Shown here piece after piece: positions 38,665 through 47,216 of a stretch of 47,218 bases of DNA. The notes below the pieces were generated by a model that was not told where the DNA came from, made no database searches, and saw only the letters and a program-made list of their open reading frames with translations. This stretch comes from Micromonospora sp. H61 (GTDB lineage: Bacteria; Actinomycetota; Actinomycetes; Mycobacteriales; Micromonosporaceae). A program made the position numbers and the translations under genes. The stretch is from the NCBI RefSeq assembly GCF_018070325.1, contig NZ_JAGPXY010000052.1, positions 1 to 47,218 on the forward strand. The letters run 5' to 3'. Numbering within the stretch: position 1 is the first letter of the stretch; each line of letters starts with the position of its first letter.

Positions 38665-40214
38665 CCGAGTTGAAGCTGCCGTCGATCGACTACGCGGCGA
38701 TCTCTCCGATCCTGATCATGCTGGGCACGGCGTTGCTCGGCGTGCTGGTCGAGGCCCTGGTGCCTCGTCGCTGGCGGCACGTGGTGCAGTTGACGCTGGC
38801 GCTGCTCGCGGTGCTCGCGGCCCTGACCATGGTGGTCCTCAGCGCCGATGAGCGGATCATCACCGCGGGTCAGGCGCTCGCGATCGACGGGCCGACGCTC
38901 TTCCTCCAGGGCGCGATCCTGGTGCTGGCAGCGATGGCGCTGCTGCTGATCGGTGACCGCTCGGTCGAGCGGGGCGGGGCGTTCGTCGCCCAGGCCGCGG
39001 TGACCGCGGAGTCGGCCGACGACCGGCGGCAGGCCGAGGGGCGCAACGGTCTCACCGAGGTCTACCCGCTGACCACGTTCGCGATCGGCGGCATGCTGAT
39101 CTTCGTGGCGGCGAACGACCTGCTGACCATGTTCATCGCACTCGAGGTCTTCTCCCTGCCGCTCTACCTGCTCTGCGCGCTGGCCCGTCGCCGGCGTCTG
39201 CTGAGCCAGGAGGCGGCGATGAAGTACTTCCTGCTCGGCGCGTACGCCTCTGCGTTCTTCCTGTTCGGTGTGGCCCTGATCTACGGCTTCACCTCCGGCA
39301 TCCCGGGCCGCACGGCCGGCGTCGACTTCGCCACCATCCACGCGGCGGTGGGCGAGTCGCCGGCCAGCCCGGTGCTCCTCTTCGCCGGCATGGCGCTGCT
39401 CGCCATCGGTCTGCTCTTCAAGGCCGCGGCGGCCCCGTTCCACGTCTGGACCCCGGACGTCTACCAGGGTGCTCCGACCCCGGTCACCGGGTTCATGGCG
39501 GCCTGCACCAAGGTCGCCGCGTTCGGTGCCCTGCTACGCGTCTTCCAGGTCGCGTTCGCCGACGCCAACTGGGACTTCACGCCGGTCCTCGGCGCGGTGG
39601 CGGTGCTGACCATGCTGGTGGGAGCGGTGCTCGCTGTCACCCAGACCGACATCAAGCGGCTGCTCGCGTACTCCTCGATCGCCAACGCCGGCTACCTGCT
39701 TGTCGGTGTGTTGGCGCCGAGCCGCGACGGGCTGGCCGGCACGATGTTCTACCTGGTCGCGTACGGCTTCTCGGTGCTGGCCGCGTTCGCCGTGGTGACG
39801 CTGGTACGGGACGACGACGGCGAGGCCACCCACCTGTCCCGCTGGGCCGGGCTGGGCCGCCGGTCGCCGTTCTTCGCCGCGCTGTTCACGTTCATCCTGC
39901 TGGCCTTCGCCGGTATTCCGCTGACCAGCGGCTTCACCAGCAAGTTCGCCATCTTCGGGCCGGCGCTGGAGGGTGGCCAGGCCTGGCTGGTGATCGCCGG
40001 TGTGCTGACCAGCATGATTCTCGCGTTCCCGTACCTGCGGGTCGTGGTGATGATGTGGCTCTCCGAGCCGGGCGAGTCCACCCCGACCGTCACGGTGCCG
40101 GGTGGGCTAACCTCCGCCGCGCTGATGATCGGTGTGCTGGCGACCCTGGTGCTGGGTGTCGCCCCGGCGCCGCTGCTCGATCTGGCTGCCGGAGCCGCCG
40201 AATTCGTTCGGTAA
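38661..40214 (+). CDS. nuoN: NADH-quinone oxidoreductase subunit N
   Basis: A 517-residue antiporter-like subunit, last of the complete set. Recognised by FIALEVFSLPLYLLCAL with the conserved Glu, KAAAAPFHVWTPDVYQGAPT with Lys, and DIKRLLAYSSIANAGYLLVG. A hydrophilic insert with ESADDRRQAEGRNG (about 113-126) lies between early helices. A strong hairpin follows the stop by 13 bp. Confidence 0.95.
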   Translation: MTELKLPSIDYAAISPILIMLGTALLGVLVEALVPRRWRHVVQLTLALLAVLAALTMVVLSADERIITAGQALAIDGPTLFLQGAILVLAAMALLLIGDRSVERGGAFVAQAAVTAESADDRRQAEGRNGLTEVYPLTTFAIGGMLIFVAANDLLTMFIALEVFSLPLYLLCALARRRRLLSQEAAMKYFLLGAYASAFFLFGVALIYGFTSGIPGRTAGVDFATIHAAVGESPASPVLLFAGMALLAIGLLFKAAAAPFHVWTPDVYQGAPTPVTGFMAACTKVAAFGALLRVFQVAFADANWDFTPVLGAVAVLTMLVGAVLAVTQTDIKRLLAYSSIANAGYLLVGVLAPSRDGLAGTMFYLVAYGFSVLAAFAVVTLVRDDDGEATHLSRWAGLGRRSPFFAALFTFILLAFAGIPLTSGFTSKFAIFGPALEGGQAWLVIAGVLTSMILAFPYLRVVVMMWLSEPGESTPTVTVPGGLTSAALMIGVLATLVLGVAPAPLLDLAAGAAEFVR

Positions 40215-40227
40215 CCGAAGGTTCGAT

Positions 40228-40267
40228 CACCGGGGGTCGGCGCGTGTTCACGTGCCGGCCCCCGGTG
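40228..40267 (+). terminator. Hairpin ending the nuo operon
   Basis: CACCGGGGG (40228-40236) pairs with CCCCCGGTG (40259-40267), and the stem continues inward through CGGC/GCCG with one T-G pair. It begins 13 nt after the nuoN stop. The next gene starts 37 bp later, so some read-through into it is possible. Confidence 0.7.
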
Positions 40268-40304
40268 CGTATCCCCGGGCCGGAGCAGGTCGAACGGGTG
40301 TGGC

Positions 40305-41390
40305 ATGGTTGATAGCGTGGTGAATCCGGCGGGCGAGCGTTCAGGTGCCTCCGGCTCCGGCGGTCGACGGGGTCGGGCGAGCACGAGTCAGTTCGGCGCG
40401 CTTGGCCTCAGCCTCTCCGATCCCCGTGTCGAGGCGTCCGTGCTGGGTCTTCTGGACACGGTCGAGGTCGAGTTGCGGGCCAGCGTGGCCAGTGCCGACC
40501 CGTTCGTCACCGAGGCCGCCCGGCACCTCGTCGAGGCCGGCGGGAAGCGGTTCCGGCCGTTGCTGGTGGCGCTCGGCGCCCAGTTCGGTGACCCGACCGG
40601 TGCGCAGGTGGTCCCGGCCGCCGTGGTGATGGAGCTCACTCACCTCGCCACCCTCTACCACGACGACGTGATGGACGAGGCCGCCGTCCGTCGGGGCGCG
40701 CCGAGCGCGAACTCCCGGTGGACCAACTCGGTCGCCATCCTGGTCGGCGACTACCTCTTCGCCCGCGCGGCGGACATCGCCGCCGACCTGGGCCCCGAGG
40801 CGGTCCGGTTGCAGGCGCGCACCTTCGCCCGGCTGGTGCACGGCCAGATCGCGGAGACGGTCGGGCCGCGCGCCGACGACGACCCGGTGGCCCACTACCT
40901 GCACGTGATCGCCGAGAAGACGGGCTCGCTGATCGCCACGTCCGCCCGTTTCGGTGGCATGTTCGGTGGCGCCGCCCCTGAGCACGTGGAGGCCCTGGCC
41001 GGGTACGGCGAGACGATCGGCGTCGCCTTCCAGCTCTCCGACGACCTGCTGGACATCGCCTCCGAGTCGGTGCAGTCGGGCAAGACCCCCGGCACGGACC
41101 TGCGCGAGGGTGTCCCGACGCTGCCGGTGCTCTACGCCCGCGAGGCGGACGACTCCGACGCGTCGTCGGTGCGGCTGCGGGAGATCCTGGCGACCGGCCC
41201 GTTGACCGACGACGCGCTGCACGCCGAGGCGTTGGGGCTGCTCCGGGAGAGCGCGGCGCTCAAGCGGGCCCGGGAGACCGTGCGCAGCTACGCCGAGGAG
41301 GCCCGCGCGCAGCTCGCCCCGCTGCCACAGGGCCCGTCCCGCAGCGCGCTCGAGTCGCTCTGCGACTACATCGCCGACCGCACCAGCTGA
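40305..41390 (+). CDS. Polyprenyl (trans-isoprenyl) diphosphate synthase
   Basis: A 361-residue synthase that condenses isopentenyl diphosphate with allylic diphosphates; here probably making the menaquinone side chain. Both Asp-rich motifs are intact: DDVMD (120-124) and DDLLD (246-250), with GGKRFRPLL (79-87) for substrate binding and LATLYHDDVMDEA. Residues before the first motif include bulky Leu-Tyr-His at -3 to -1, but chain length cannot be read reliably. The first 35 residues are a disordered Gly/Ser extension, and GTG 40320 is an alternative start. Its 3' end overlaps the convergent MFS gene by 25 bp. Confidence 0.92.
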   Translation: MVDSVVNPAGERSGASGSGGRRGRASTSQFGALGLSLSDPRVEASVLGLLDTVEVELRASVASADPFVTEAARHLVEAGGKRFRPLLVALGAQFGDPTGAQVVPAAVVMELTHLATLYHDDVMDEAAVRRGAPSANSRWTNSVAILVGDYLFARAADIAADLGPEAVRLQARTFARLVHGQIAETVGPRADDDPVAHYLHVIAEKTGSLIATSARFGGMFGGAAPEHVEALAGYGETIGVAFQLSDDLLDIASESVQSGKTPGTDLREGVPTLPVLYAREADDSDASSVRLREILATGPLTDDALHAEALGLLRESAALKRARETVRSYAEEARAQLAPLPQGPSRSALESLCDYIADRTS

Positions 41391-42595
41391 TCCACGCCCC
41401 GGCCCGCTGCGGCGGCGGCGCGGGTCAACAGTCGGCTGCCGACGAGCATGAGGGCGGCGGCGAGCAGCATCGCCACGGCCGCGATGGTCCACATCGCCGG
41501 GTAACCGAGGTGGGCGGCGAGTGGGCCCAGGCTCAGCGGGCCGAGACAGCCGCCCGCGTACACCCCGGTCTGGGTGATCGAGGTGGCGGCGGCCGGTGAC
41601 TGCGGGTGGAGCCGGACCACGGCGAAGTTCATCAGGCCGGGCCAGGCCCAGCCCAGGCCGAAGCCGAGCACCACGCCGACCACCAACGGCACCGAGCCGG
41701 TCAACGCGAGCAGGCCCAGCCCGGCCGCGCCGACGAGCAGCATCGCGGCGATGAGGGCGACGTGGCCGGTCTCGCGGCGGTCGGCCACCCAGCCGGCGCC
41801 CACCCGAGACGCCACGCAGACCGCGCTACCGAGGGTCAGGGTGAGGCCGGCGAGGCCCGGCGACAGACCCCGGGCCGCGGCGGAGTCCACCAGGAAGGTG
41901 CCCAGCGAGTTGGCCGCGCCCGAGGCCAACGTCGCCGCCGCGCCGATCACCACCAGCGCCGCCGTCGCCCGACCGGCGCGCGCGGCGCCGGCCCGGCGGG
42001 CCGGGCCGGGCAACTGCCGGGGTACGGCGGCCAGCGTCGCCAGCGCGGCCACGGCGGCGGCCACGAACGCCCAGCGCCAGCCGGCGGTGAGCGCGATGGT
42101 GGGCACCGCCACCCCGGCCAGCAGGGTGGAGACCGGGATGGCGGCCTGCTTGACACCGAACGACAGCCCCTGCCGCCGGGCCGGCACGTGCTGGGCCAGC
42201 GCGGCGTTGCTGGCCAACTGGCCGAGCGCGTTCGCGGCGGCGCTGAGCGCGAGCAGGCCGACCAGCACCGGGTACGACCGGGCGAAGGCGGCCACGGCCA
42301 GCATCGACCCGGCGGCCAGCAGGATGCCGCAGCGGGCCACCACTGCCGGCCCGTACCGCTCGACCAACCGCCCGGAGGGCACCGAGGCCAGCGCGCTGAT
42401 CCCGAAGTAGACGGAGACGGCCAGGCCCAGGCCGGCCGGCGAGAAGCCGAGGTCCGTGCCCATCTGCACGGCGAGACCGCCGAGCAGGAAGACGGGGAGT
42501 ACGCAGGCCACTGTGGTGACGACTGCGCCGGCGCTGGCCCGGACCGGACGGGGTCGGGCAACGGCCGGATCGGGGGTGTTGGAGGTGTCGGTCAT
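41366..42595 (-). CDS. Major facilitator superfamily transporter
   Basis: A 409-residue MFS protein with twelve predicted helices, Ala/Leu/Gly-rich. The loop 2-3 motif appears as GRLVERYGP (about 75-83), and the second-half equivalent as GWVADRRETGH. GFGLGWAWPGLMNFAVVRL near helix 10 is typical of the CynX/NarK-like or sugar-phosphate type families, but the substrate is unknown. It is divergent from an IclR-type regulator gene 154 bp away, which is the likely controller. TAGGTT (42605-42610, minus strand) is 9 nt before the ATG and may be its -10. Confidence 0.88.
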   Translation of the reverse strand: MTDTSNTPDPAVARPRPVRASAGAVVTTVACVLPVFLLGGLAVQMGTDLGFSPAGLGLAVSVYFGISALASVPSGRLVERYGPAVVARCGILLAAGSMLAVAAFARSYPVLVGLLALSAAANALGQLASNAALAQHVPARRQGLSFGVKQAAIPVSTLLAGVAVPTIALTAGWRWAFVAAAVAALATLAAVPRQLPGPARRAGAARAGRATAALVVIGAAATLASGAANSLGTFLVDSAAARGLSPGLAGLTLTLGSAVCVASRVGAGWVADRRETGHVALIAAMLLVGAAGLGLLALTGSVPLVVGVVLGFGLGWAWPGLMNFAVVRLHPQSPAAATSITQTGVYAGGCLGPLSLGPLAAHLGYPAMWTIAAVAMLLAAALMLVGSRLLTRAAAAAGRGVDQLVRSAM

Positions 42596-42686
42596 CGTTC
42601 GGCAAACCTACGCGAGCCCCGCTCACAGCACTCTTGGTGACTGGCGGGGCACAAGCTGTGGATGGTGATCTGGCATCCTCGACCCG

Positions 42687-42712
42687 AACAGGCATTTCGC
42701 ACTGGGCCTGTT
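42687..42712. promoter_or_regulatory. Inverted repeat AACAGGC-N12-GCCTGTT in the MFS/IclR divergent region
   Basis: Perfect 7-bp arms at 42687-42693 and 42706-42712, followed by TTT. On the plus strand it could fold as a short terminator-like hairpin; its position in the 154-bp divergent gap fits an operator shared by both genes. TATGGT (42718-42723) just after it is a candidate -10 for the iclR-type gene. Confidence 0.45.
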
Positions 42713-42749
42713 TTTCATATGGTGTAAGTCCCCGGCGGCGGAGGTGGTT

Positions 42750-43532
42750 GTGCGCGACCCCTTGGCAGAACCTTCGGACCTGATTCGCAGCGTGTCCCGA
42801 GCGCTACGGGTGCTGGAGTCGGTCGGTCGCGCCCCGAAGGGCCTGACCGTCAAGCAGATCGCCCGGCGCTGCGAGCTGACAGTGGCCACCACCTACCACC
42901 TGGTCCGCACCCTCGCCTACGAGGGCTACGTGATCCGTCGCGAGGACGGCACGTACATCGTGGGGTTGGAGGTGGCCGACCGGTACCGGGAGCTGGTGAC
43001 GGCGTTCCGGGGCCCGCCGGCGGTCGGTGAGACGCTGCGGCGGGCCGCCCTGGACACCGGCTACAGCCACTACCTCGGTCGGTTCGTCGGTGGTCAGGTG
43101 GCCCTCACAGCGGTCGCCGAGGGGCACCGGTCGCCCTACCTGGAGGATCTGGTCCCCGGTTTCGACGAGGGGGCGCACGCGACAGCGCTCGGCAAGTCGT
43201 TGCTCGCCACCCTCACTACCGACCAGCGCTACCGCTATCTGCGCGAGTACGGCATGCGCCCGTTCACCACCGCCACGCTGACCACCACCGAGAGTTTCGA
43301 GGCCGACCTGGCCGCCGGCGACCGGCGTGGCATGCAACTGGAGATGGGGCAGTTCCGCCAGGGGGTGGCCTGCGCCGCGGTGCTCGTCGCGCCGGACAAG
43401 GACATGGAACGCCGGGTCGTGCTGGCCTGCGCGTTGCCGGCCAGCGAGATGATGACCTCCGCCCGGGTGGTACGCGCCAAGTTGCTCACAGTGGCCCGCG
43501 GCGTGGCCGACAGCATCGCCACCGACAACTGA
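42750..43532 (+). CDS. IclR-family transcriptional regulator
   Basis: A 260-residue regulator. Residues 8-65 are the winged helix (SVSRALRVLESVGRAPKGLTVKQIARRCELTVATTYHLVRTL in two parts, wing at EDGTYIVGLEV); residues 80-255 are the IclR effector domain with YLEDLVPGFDEGAHATALGKSLLA, the usual ligand-pocket segment. GTG 42750 is preferred since GGAGG (42740-42744) is then 5 nt away; GTG 42744 would overlap it. Divergent from an MFS gene. A perfect 17-bp terminator follows. Confidence 0.9.
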   Translation: MRDPLAEPSDLIRSVSRALRVLESVGRAPKGLTVKQIARRCELTVATTYHLVRTLAYEGYVIRREDGTYIVGLEVADRYRELVTAFRGPPAVGETLRRAALDTGYSHYLGRFVGGQVALTAVAEGHRSPYLEDLVPGFDEGAHATALGKSLLATLTTDQRYRYLREYGMRPFTTATLTTTESFEADLAAGDRRGMQLEMGQFRQGVACAAVLVAPDKDMERRVVLACALPASEMMTSARVVRAKLLTVARGVADSIATDN

Positions 43533-43535
43533 CCG

Positions 43536-43574
43536 CCGAGAGGCCCTCTCCCGGGCTGGGAGAGGGCCTCTCGG
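43536..43574. terminator. 17-bp perfect bidirectional terminator hairpin
   Basis: GAGAGGCCCTCTCCC (43538-43552) pairs with its exact complement (43558-43572) around a GGGCT loop, and two outer C-G pairs extend it to 17 bp. It starts 4 nt after the iclR-type stop and lies 61 bp before the end of the convergent phoX gene, so it probably serves both. Confidence 0.88.
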
Positions 43575-43634
43575 GGCGGTCCGGCGCCGGACCGCCGGAG
43601 CAACGTCAGCGGCCGCTCGGCCGCGGGTACGACG

Positions 43635-45761
43635 TCAGCTGCCCACCGGGCCGCCGTCGAGGCGCCAGGTGACCACCACGCCCGGCTTGGCGTAGTCACC
43701 GTCGGGCCAGTTCGAGGCCGGGTTCTCCACCGAGGCCCCGGTGATCTCGCCGGGGTGCTGCACGGCGACGAAGACCGAGCGGTTGTCGCCGGTGATGAAC
43801 GGGCCGCAGGTCTCCGCGCCGAGCGGCACCGTCATGAACTGCTTGAGGTGACCCCGCTCCGGACCCTCCACGGCGGTGGCGAACAGGCCGTCGTTGCTGC
43901 CCAGCGCGTTGCCGTCGGTGGAGATCCAGAGGTTGCCGGTGGCGTCGAAGGCGACGTTGTCCGGGCAGGAGATCGGGGAGACCTTGGCCTTGTCGTACCC
44001 GGCGAAGAAGGTCGACGGGTCGGTCGGGTCGCCGCAGACGATCGGCAGCGACCAGGCGAAGGTCTCCGAGGTGTTGTCGTTGCGATCCTCGACCAGCTCC
44101 AGGATCTGCCCGTGCTTGTTGGCGTTGCGCGGGTTGGCCTCGTCCGCCTTCGGGTTGCTCCCGACGCCCCGGTTGGTGTTGTTTGTCAGCGCCACGTACA
44201 CCTTGCCGGTGAGCAGGCTCGGCTCGACGTCCTCGGGGCGGTCCATCTTGGTCGCGCCGACCTTGTCACCGGCGAGCCGGGTGAAGGTGAGCACGTCGGC
44301 GGCGGTCATCCCGTCGACGAACGACCGGTTGCCGCTGACCAGCCTGATCCAGCGACCCCGACCGTTGAACGCGCCGTCGGCGGGGAGCTTGCCCGTGCCG
44401 TCGATCTCGGCGGCGCTGGTCTGGTCGAGCTTCGCCACGTAGAGCGTGCCGGACTCCAGCAGGGTCAGGTTGTGCTTGCGGGCAGCCCAGGAGTTGCCCT
44501 TCATGAACTTCTTGTCCGAGACGAACTTGTAGAGGTAGTCGAACCGCTCGTCGTCGCCCATGTACGCGACCACGTGGCCGTCCTTCGCGACGATCACGTT
44601 GGCGCCCTCGTGCTTGAACCGGCCCAGCGCTGTGTGCTTGCGCGGGCGGCTCTCCGGGTCGAACGGGTCGATCTCGACGATCCAGCCGAACCGGTGTGCC
44701 TCGTTGGGGTGCTTCGCCAGGTCGAAGCGCTCGTCCGCGCGCTCCCACTTGCGGCTGCCGCTGGGGTAGCGGCTGGCGGTGCTGATGCCGTAACGGTCCA
44801 GCTTCGGCTTCAGCTCGGCCGGGGCGGCGTCGGCGCCCACGAAGTACTGGTTGAAGTTCTCCTCGCCGGAGAGCACAGTGCCCCACGGGGTCACGCCACC
44901 GGCGCAGTTGTTCAGCGTGCCGACGACAGTGCGGCCCCTGGGGTCGGCGGCGGTCTTCAGCCAGGCCGAGCCGGCGGCCGGGCCGGTCAGGTCGAACTTG
45001 GTGCTCAGCGCGGTGACCCGCCGGTTGTACGGCCGTGGGCCCTTGCCCACCGGCTTCCACTGCCCGGTGCCCGCGACCCGCTCAAGCTCCACCACTGACA
45101 TGCCGTGCGCGGCCATGGCGGTGCGCAGCTGCTCCACGGAGAGCCCGTCCAGGCCGGGGAAGCCCGGGAACATCAGGTCCTCGTTCGTGTACTCGTGGTT
45201 GACCACGAGCAGTGCCCGCTTACCCTGCTTGTCCAGCGGCAGCACGCCCACGAAGTCGTTGTTGTAACCGAACTGCTTGGACTGCGCGGCGGCGGTCTGG
45301 TGGTGCAGGTCGAACTCCGGCGCGCCCGGCAGCACCGGGTCACCCCACTTGATCACCACGGCGTGGTCGTAGCCGTTCGGCACGACCAGGGTGTCCAGCT
45401 TGTTTGGTGGGATCGGCTTGAAGGTCAGCGCGCCGTTGCCGACCCCGGTGCCGGGACGACCGAACCCGAAGTTCTCCGGTACGTCCGGGGCGGTCGGGGC
45501 CGCCATGGCCGGGGCCGCTCCGGCGAGCGCGCCGGCTGCCGCGCCGCCGAAGCCGAGCACCAGCGCGCCGACCGCGCCGGCCCGGACCACGCCACGCCGC
45601 GACACCTCGGCGTTCACCACGTCACCGAAGTACGCGTTGTCGGAGGTGTTCGGGACCGGGTGGTCACACGCGTTTCCGCACCGGTACAGACAGGTCATGG
45701 CATCACGGGTGCCATGGCGGGTGCCGTTCAACAGGGGGAGCAGCCGGGGACGGTCGCTCAT
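43635..45761 (-). CDS. phoX: PhoX-type (DUF839) Tat-exported alkaline phosphatase
   Basis: A 708-residue secreted phosphatase of the PhoX/DUF839 family, calcium- and iron-dependent beta-propeller enzymes that release phosphate from esters outside the cell. A Tat signal with SRRGVV (Arg55-Arg56) follows an unusually placed 50-residue N-region with CLYRCGNACDHP, typical of actinobacterial PhoX; cleavage near AMA-AP (87). Family segments include LVVNHEYTNEDLMFPG, NNCAGGVTPWGTVLSGEENFNQYF and GAETCGPFITGDNRSVFVAVQHPGE. ATG 45761 is chosen for GGAGG 9-10 nt upstream; ATG 45791 is less supported. A PHO-box-like repeat lies about 90 bp upstream. Confidence 0.93.
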   Translation of the reverse strand: MSDRPRLLPLLNGTRHGTRDAMTCLYRCGNACDHPVPNTSDNAYFGDVVNAEVSRRGVVRAGAVGALVLGFGGAAAGALAGAAPAMAAPTAPDVPENFGFGRPGTGVGNGALTFKPIPPNKLDTLVVPNGYDHAVVIKWGDPVLPGAPEFDLHHQTAAAQSKQFGYNNDFVGVLPLDKQGKRALLVVNHEYTNEDLMFPGFPGLDGLSVEQLRTAMAAHGMSVVELERVAGTGQWKPVGKGPRPYNRRVTALSTKFDLTGPAAGSAWLKTAADPRGRTVVGTLNNCAGGVTPWGTVLSGEENFNQYFVGADAAPAELKPKLDRYGISTASRYPSGSRKWERADERFDLAKHPNEAHRFGWIVEIDPFDPESRPRKHTALGRFKHEGANVIVAKDGHVVAYMGDDERFDYLYKFVSDKKFMKGNSWAARKHNLTLLESGTLYVAKLDQTSAAEIDGTGKLPADGAFNGRGRWIRLVSGNRSFVDGMTAADVLTFTRLAGDKVGATKMDRPEDVEPSLLTGKVYVALTNNTNRGVGSNPKADEANPRNANKHGQILELVEDRNDNTSETFAWSLPIVCGDPTDPSTFFAGYDKAKVSPISCPDNVAFDATGNLWISTDGNALGSNDGLFATAVEGPERGHLKQFMTVPLGAETCGPFITGDNRSVFVAVQHPGEITGASVENPASNWPDGDYAKPGVVVTWRLDGGPVGS

Positions 45762-45812
45762 GGGGGAAGCCTCCAGAGAAGTCGGTGGCACGACAGGCGG
45801 CGTACCAGCCGG

Positions 45813-45818
45813 ACGCTA
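45813..45818 (-). promoter_or_regulatory. Candidate -10 box of phoX
   Basis: TAGCGT on the minus strand, a TANNNT element between the PHO-box-like repeat and the phoX start, implying a leader of about 45 nt. A TGAC-containing stretch about 19-20 bp further upstream could act as a weak -35. Confidence 0.4.
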
Positions 45819-45849
45819 GGAGGACGTGGTGAGCGCTCGTCAGCCGCGA

Positions 45850-45867
45850 TGTGAACCGGGCATGAAC
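45850..45867 (-). promoter_or_regulatory. PHO-box-like direct repeat upstream of phoX
   Basis: On the minus strand GTTCATG-CCCG-GTTCACA: two heptamers 11 bp apart, the unit size and spacing of PhoP-binding PHO boxes in Streptomyces (consensus unit GTTCACC). Matches are 5 and 6 of 7. A third, poor unit (GGCTGAC) follows in phase. Orientation is toward phoX. Confidence 0.6.
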
Positions 45868-45924
45868 ACCTTCGTCGGTGGCACCACCACGCAACCGGTC
45901 TGACCTCGGGCTGAACCGATCGGC

Positions 45925-46503
45925 GTGACAGCACGTATTCCCGAGCGAACGCACCGCCGGACGCGCGCCGGAAGCGAGGAGACCGCCATCAGCGACCACG
46001 ACGCCCAACTGCTGCGCGCGCTGCACGACGAGCACGCGGAGGCGCTGTACGCCCATGCTCTGCGGCTGGTCAACGGGGACCGGCAGCGGGCCGAGGACCT
46101 GGTGCAGGAGACGCTGCTGCGGGCCTGGCGACATCCGGAGTCACTCGACCCGAGGCGTGGATCGGTGCGGTCCTGGCTGTTCACCACCGCCCGCAACCTG
46201 GCCATCGACGCCTGGCGGCGCCGATCCACCCGGGTCGGCGAGGTGTTCACCGACGATCTGCCCGAACCGCCCGAGGTGATCGACGAGGCCGAACGGGCGG
46301 TGGAGGCGTGGACCGTCGCCGAGGCGCTGAACCGGCTCAGCCCGACCCACCGGGAGGTGCTGGTCGAGTGCTTCTACCAGGGGCGGTCGGTGGCCGAGGC
46401 GGCGTCCCGCCTGGGCGTACCGCCAGGGACCGTGAAATCCCGCACCCACTACGCGCTGCGGTCTCTACGGTTGGTCCTGGCCGAGATGGGGGTGACGGGA
46501 TGA
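45925..46503 (+). CDS. ECF RNA polymerase sigma factor
   Basis: A 192-residue group 4 sigma factor. Region 2 spans about 28-95 with RAEDLVQETLLRAWRHP (2.2) and GSVRSWLFTTARNLAIDAWRRR (2.3/2.4); region 4 spans 130-185 with SPTHREVLVECFYQGRSVAEAASRLGVPPGTVKSR, the promoter -35-reading helix-turn-helix. It resembles the SigK/SigL type paired with membrane zinc anti-sigma factors. GTG 45925 is the first plausible start; no Shine-Dalgarno is evident. Stop overlaps the anti-sigma ATG. Divergent from phoX by 163 bp; self-activation is probable but no own-promoter motif was identified. Confidence 0.92.
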   Translation: MTARIPERTHRRTRAGSEETAISDHDAQLLRALHDEHAEALYAHALRLVNGDRQRAEDLVQETLLRAWRHPESLDPRRGSVRSWLFTTARNLAIDAWRRRSTRVGEVFTDDLPEPPEVIDEAERAVEAWTVAEALNRLSPTHREVLVECFYQGRSVAEAASRLGVPPGTVKSRTHYALRSLRLVLAEMGVTG

Positions 46504-47216
46504 CCCGGTGCGAGTTCGCGTACGACGACGGCGCGTACGTGCTGGGCGCCCTGGCCCCCGCCGAACGGGCGGCCTACGAGCGGCACCTCGGCGGGTGCGC
46601 CGAGTGTCGGGAGGCGGTCGCCGAGATCGCGGTCCTGCCCGGGTTGCTCGGGCGCCTCGACCCGGCGGGGTTGGAGCAGATCCTGCCGCCGCCGGCTCCG
46701 CCCCGGGTGCCCGCACTGCTCGACGAGGCCCGCCAGCGCCGTCGTCGGGAACGCGCCGCGGACCGGCGACGGTACGCACTGACCACACTGGCCGCCGCCG
46801 GGCTGGCGCTGCTGGTCGGCGTGGGCACCGCAGTGGCGCTGCCCCGAACGGTCGACCCGTCCGGGCCGCCCGGCGCGCAGGGCACATCGACACCACAGGT
46901 GTCGATGGTCGCCATGCGGCCGGTGGCCGCCGCCGGGCCGGTGCACGCCGACCTCGGGCTCACCGGCACCAAGTGGGGCACCCAGGTGACCATGCGCTGC
47001 GGGTACGACGCGCGGACGAGCTACGGCAAGGCGTACCCGTTCCGGCTGGTGGCGCGGGGCCCGAACGGCGCCACCGAGCAGATCGGCTCCTGGTTGGCGG
47101 CGCCCGGCGACGACCTCAGCTTCACCGGCGCGACGAGGTTCACCGACGCCGAGCTGGTAAGCGTGGAGCTGCAAAAAGCCGACGGCACGCCCCTACTGAC
47201 CTACGCCGTCCCCTAA
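46500..47216 (+). CDS. Membrane anti-sigma factor with zinc-finger (zf-HC2) domain
   Basis: A 238-residue partner of the ECF factor. The N-terminal cytoplasmic anti-sigma domain has the zinc motif HxxxCxxC (His29, Cys33, Cys36) plus an early Cys4. An Arg-rich stretch (78-92) leads into one membrane helix (about 94-111). The extracellular C-terminal domain (120-238) has a RskA-like beta-rich look. Binding holds the sigma factor at the membrane until the outer part is cleaved or a redox change releases zinc. ATGA overlap with the sigma gene; complete, with a TAA stop 2 bp before the window end. Confidence 0.92.
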   Translation: MTRCEFAYDDGAYVLGALAPAERAAYERHLGGCAECREAVAEIAVLPGLLGRLDPAGLEQILPPPAPPRVPALLDEARQRRRRERAADRRRYALTTLAAAGLALLVGVGTAVALPRTVDPSGPPGAQGTSTPQVSMVAMRPVAAAGPVHADLGLTGTKWGTQVTMRCGYDARTSYGKAYPFRLVARGPNGATEQIGSWLAAPGDDLSFTGATRFTDAELVSVELQKADGTPLLTYAVP

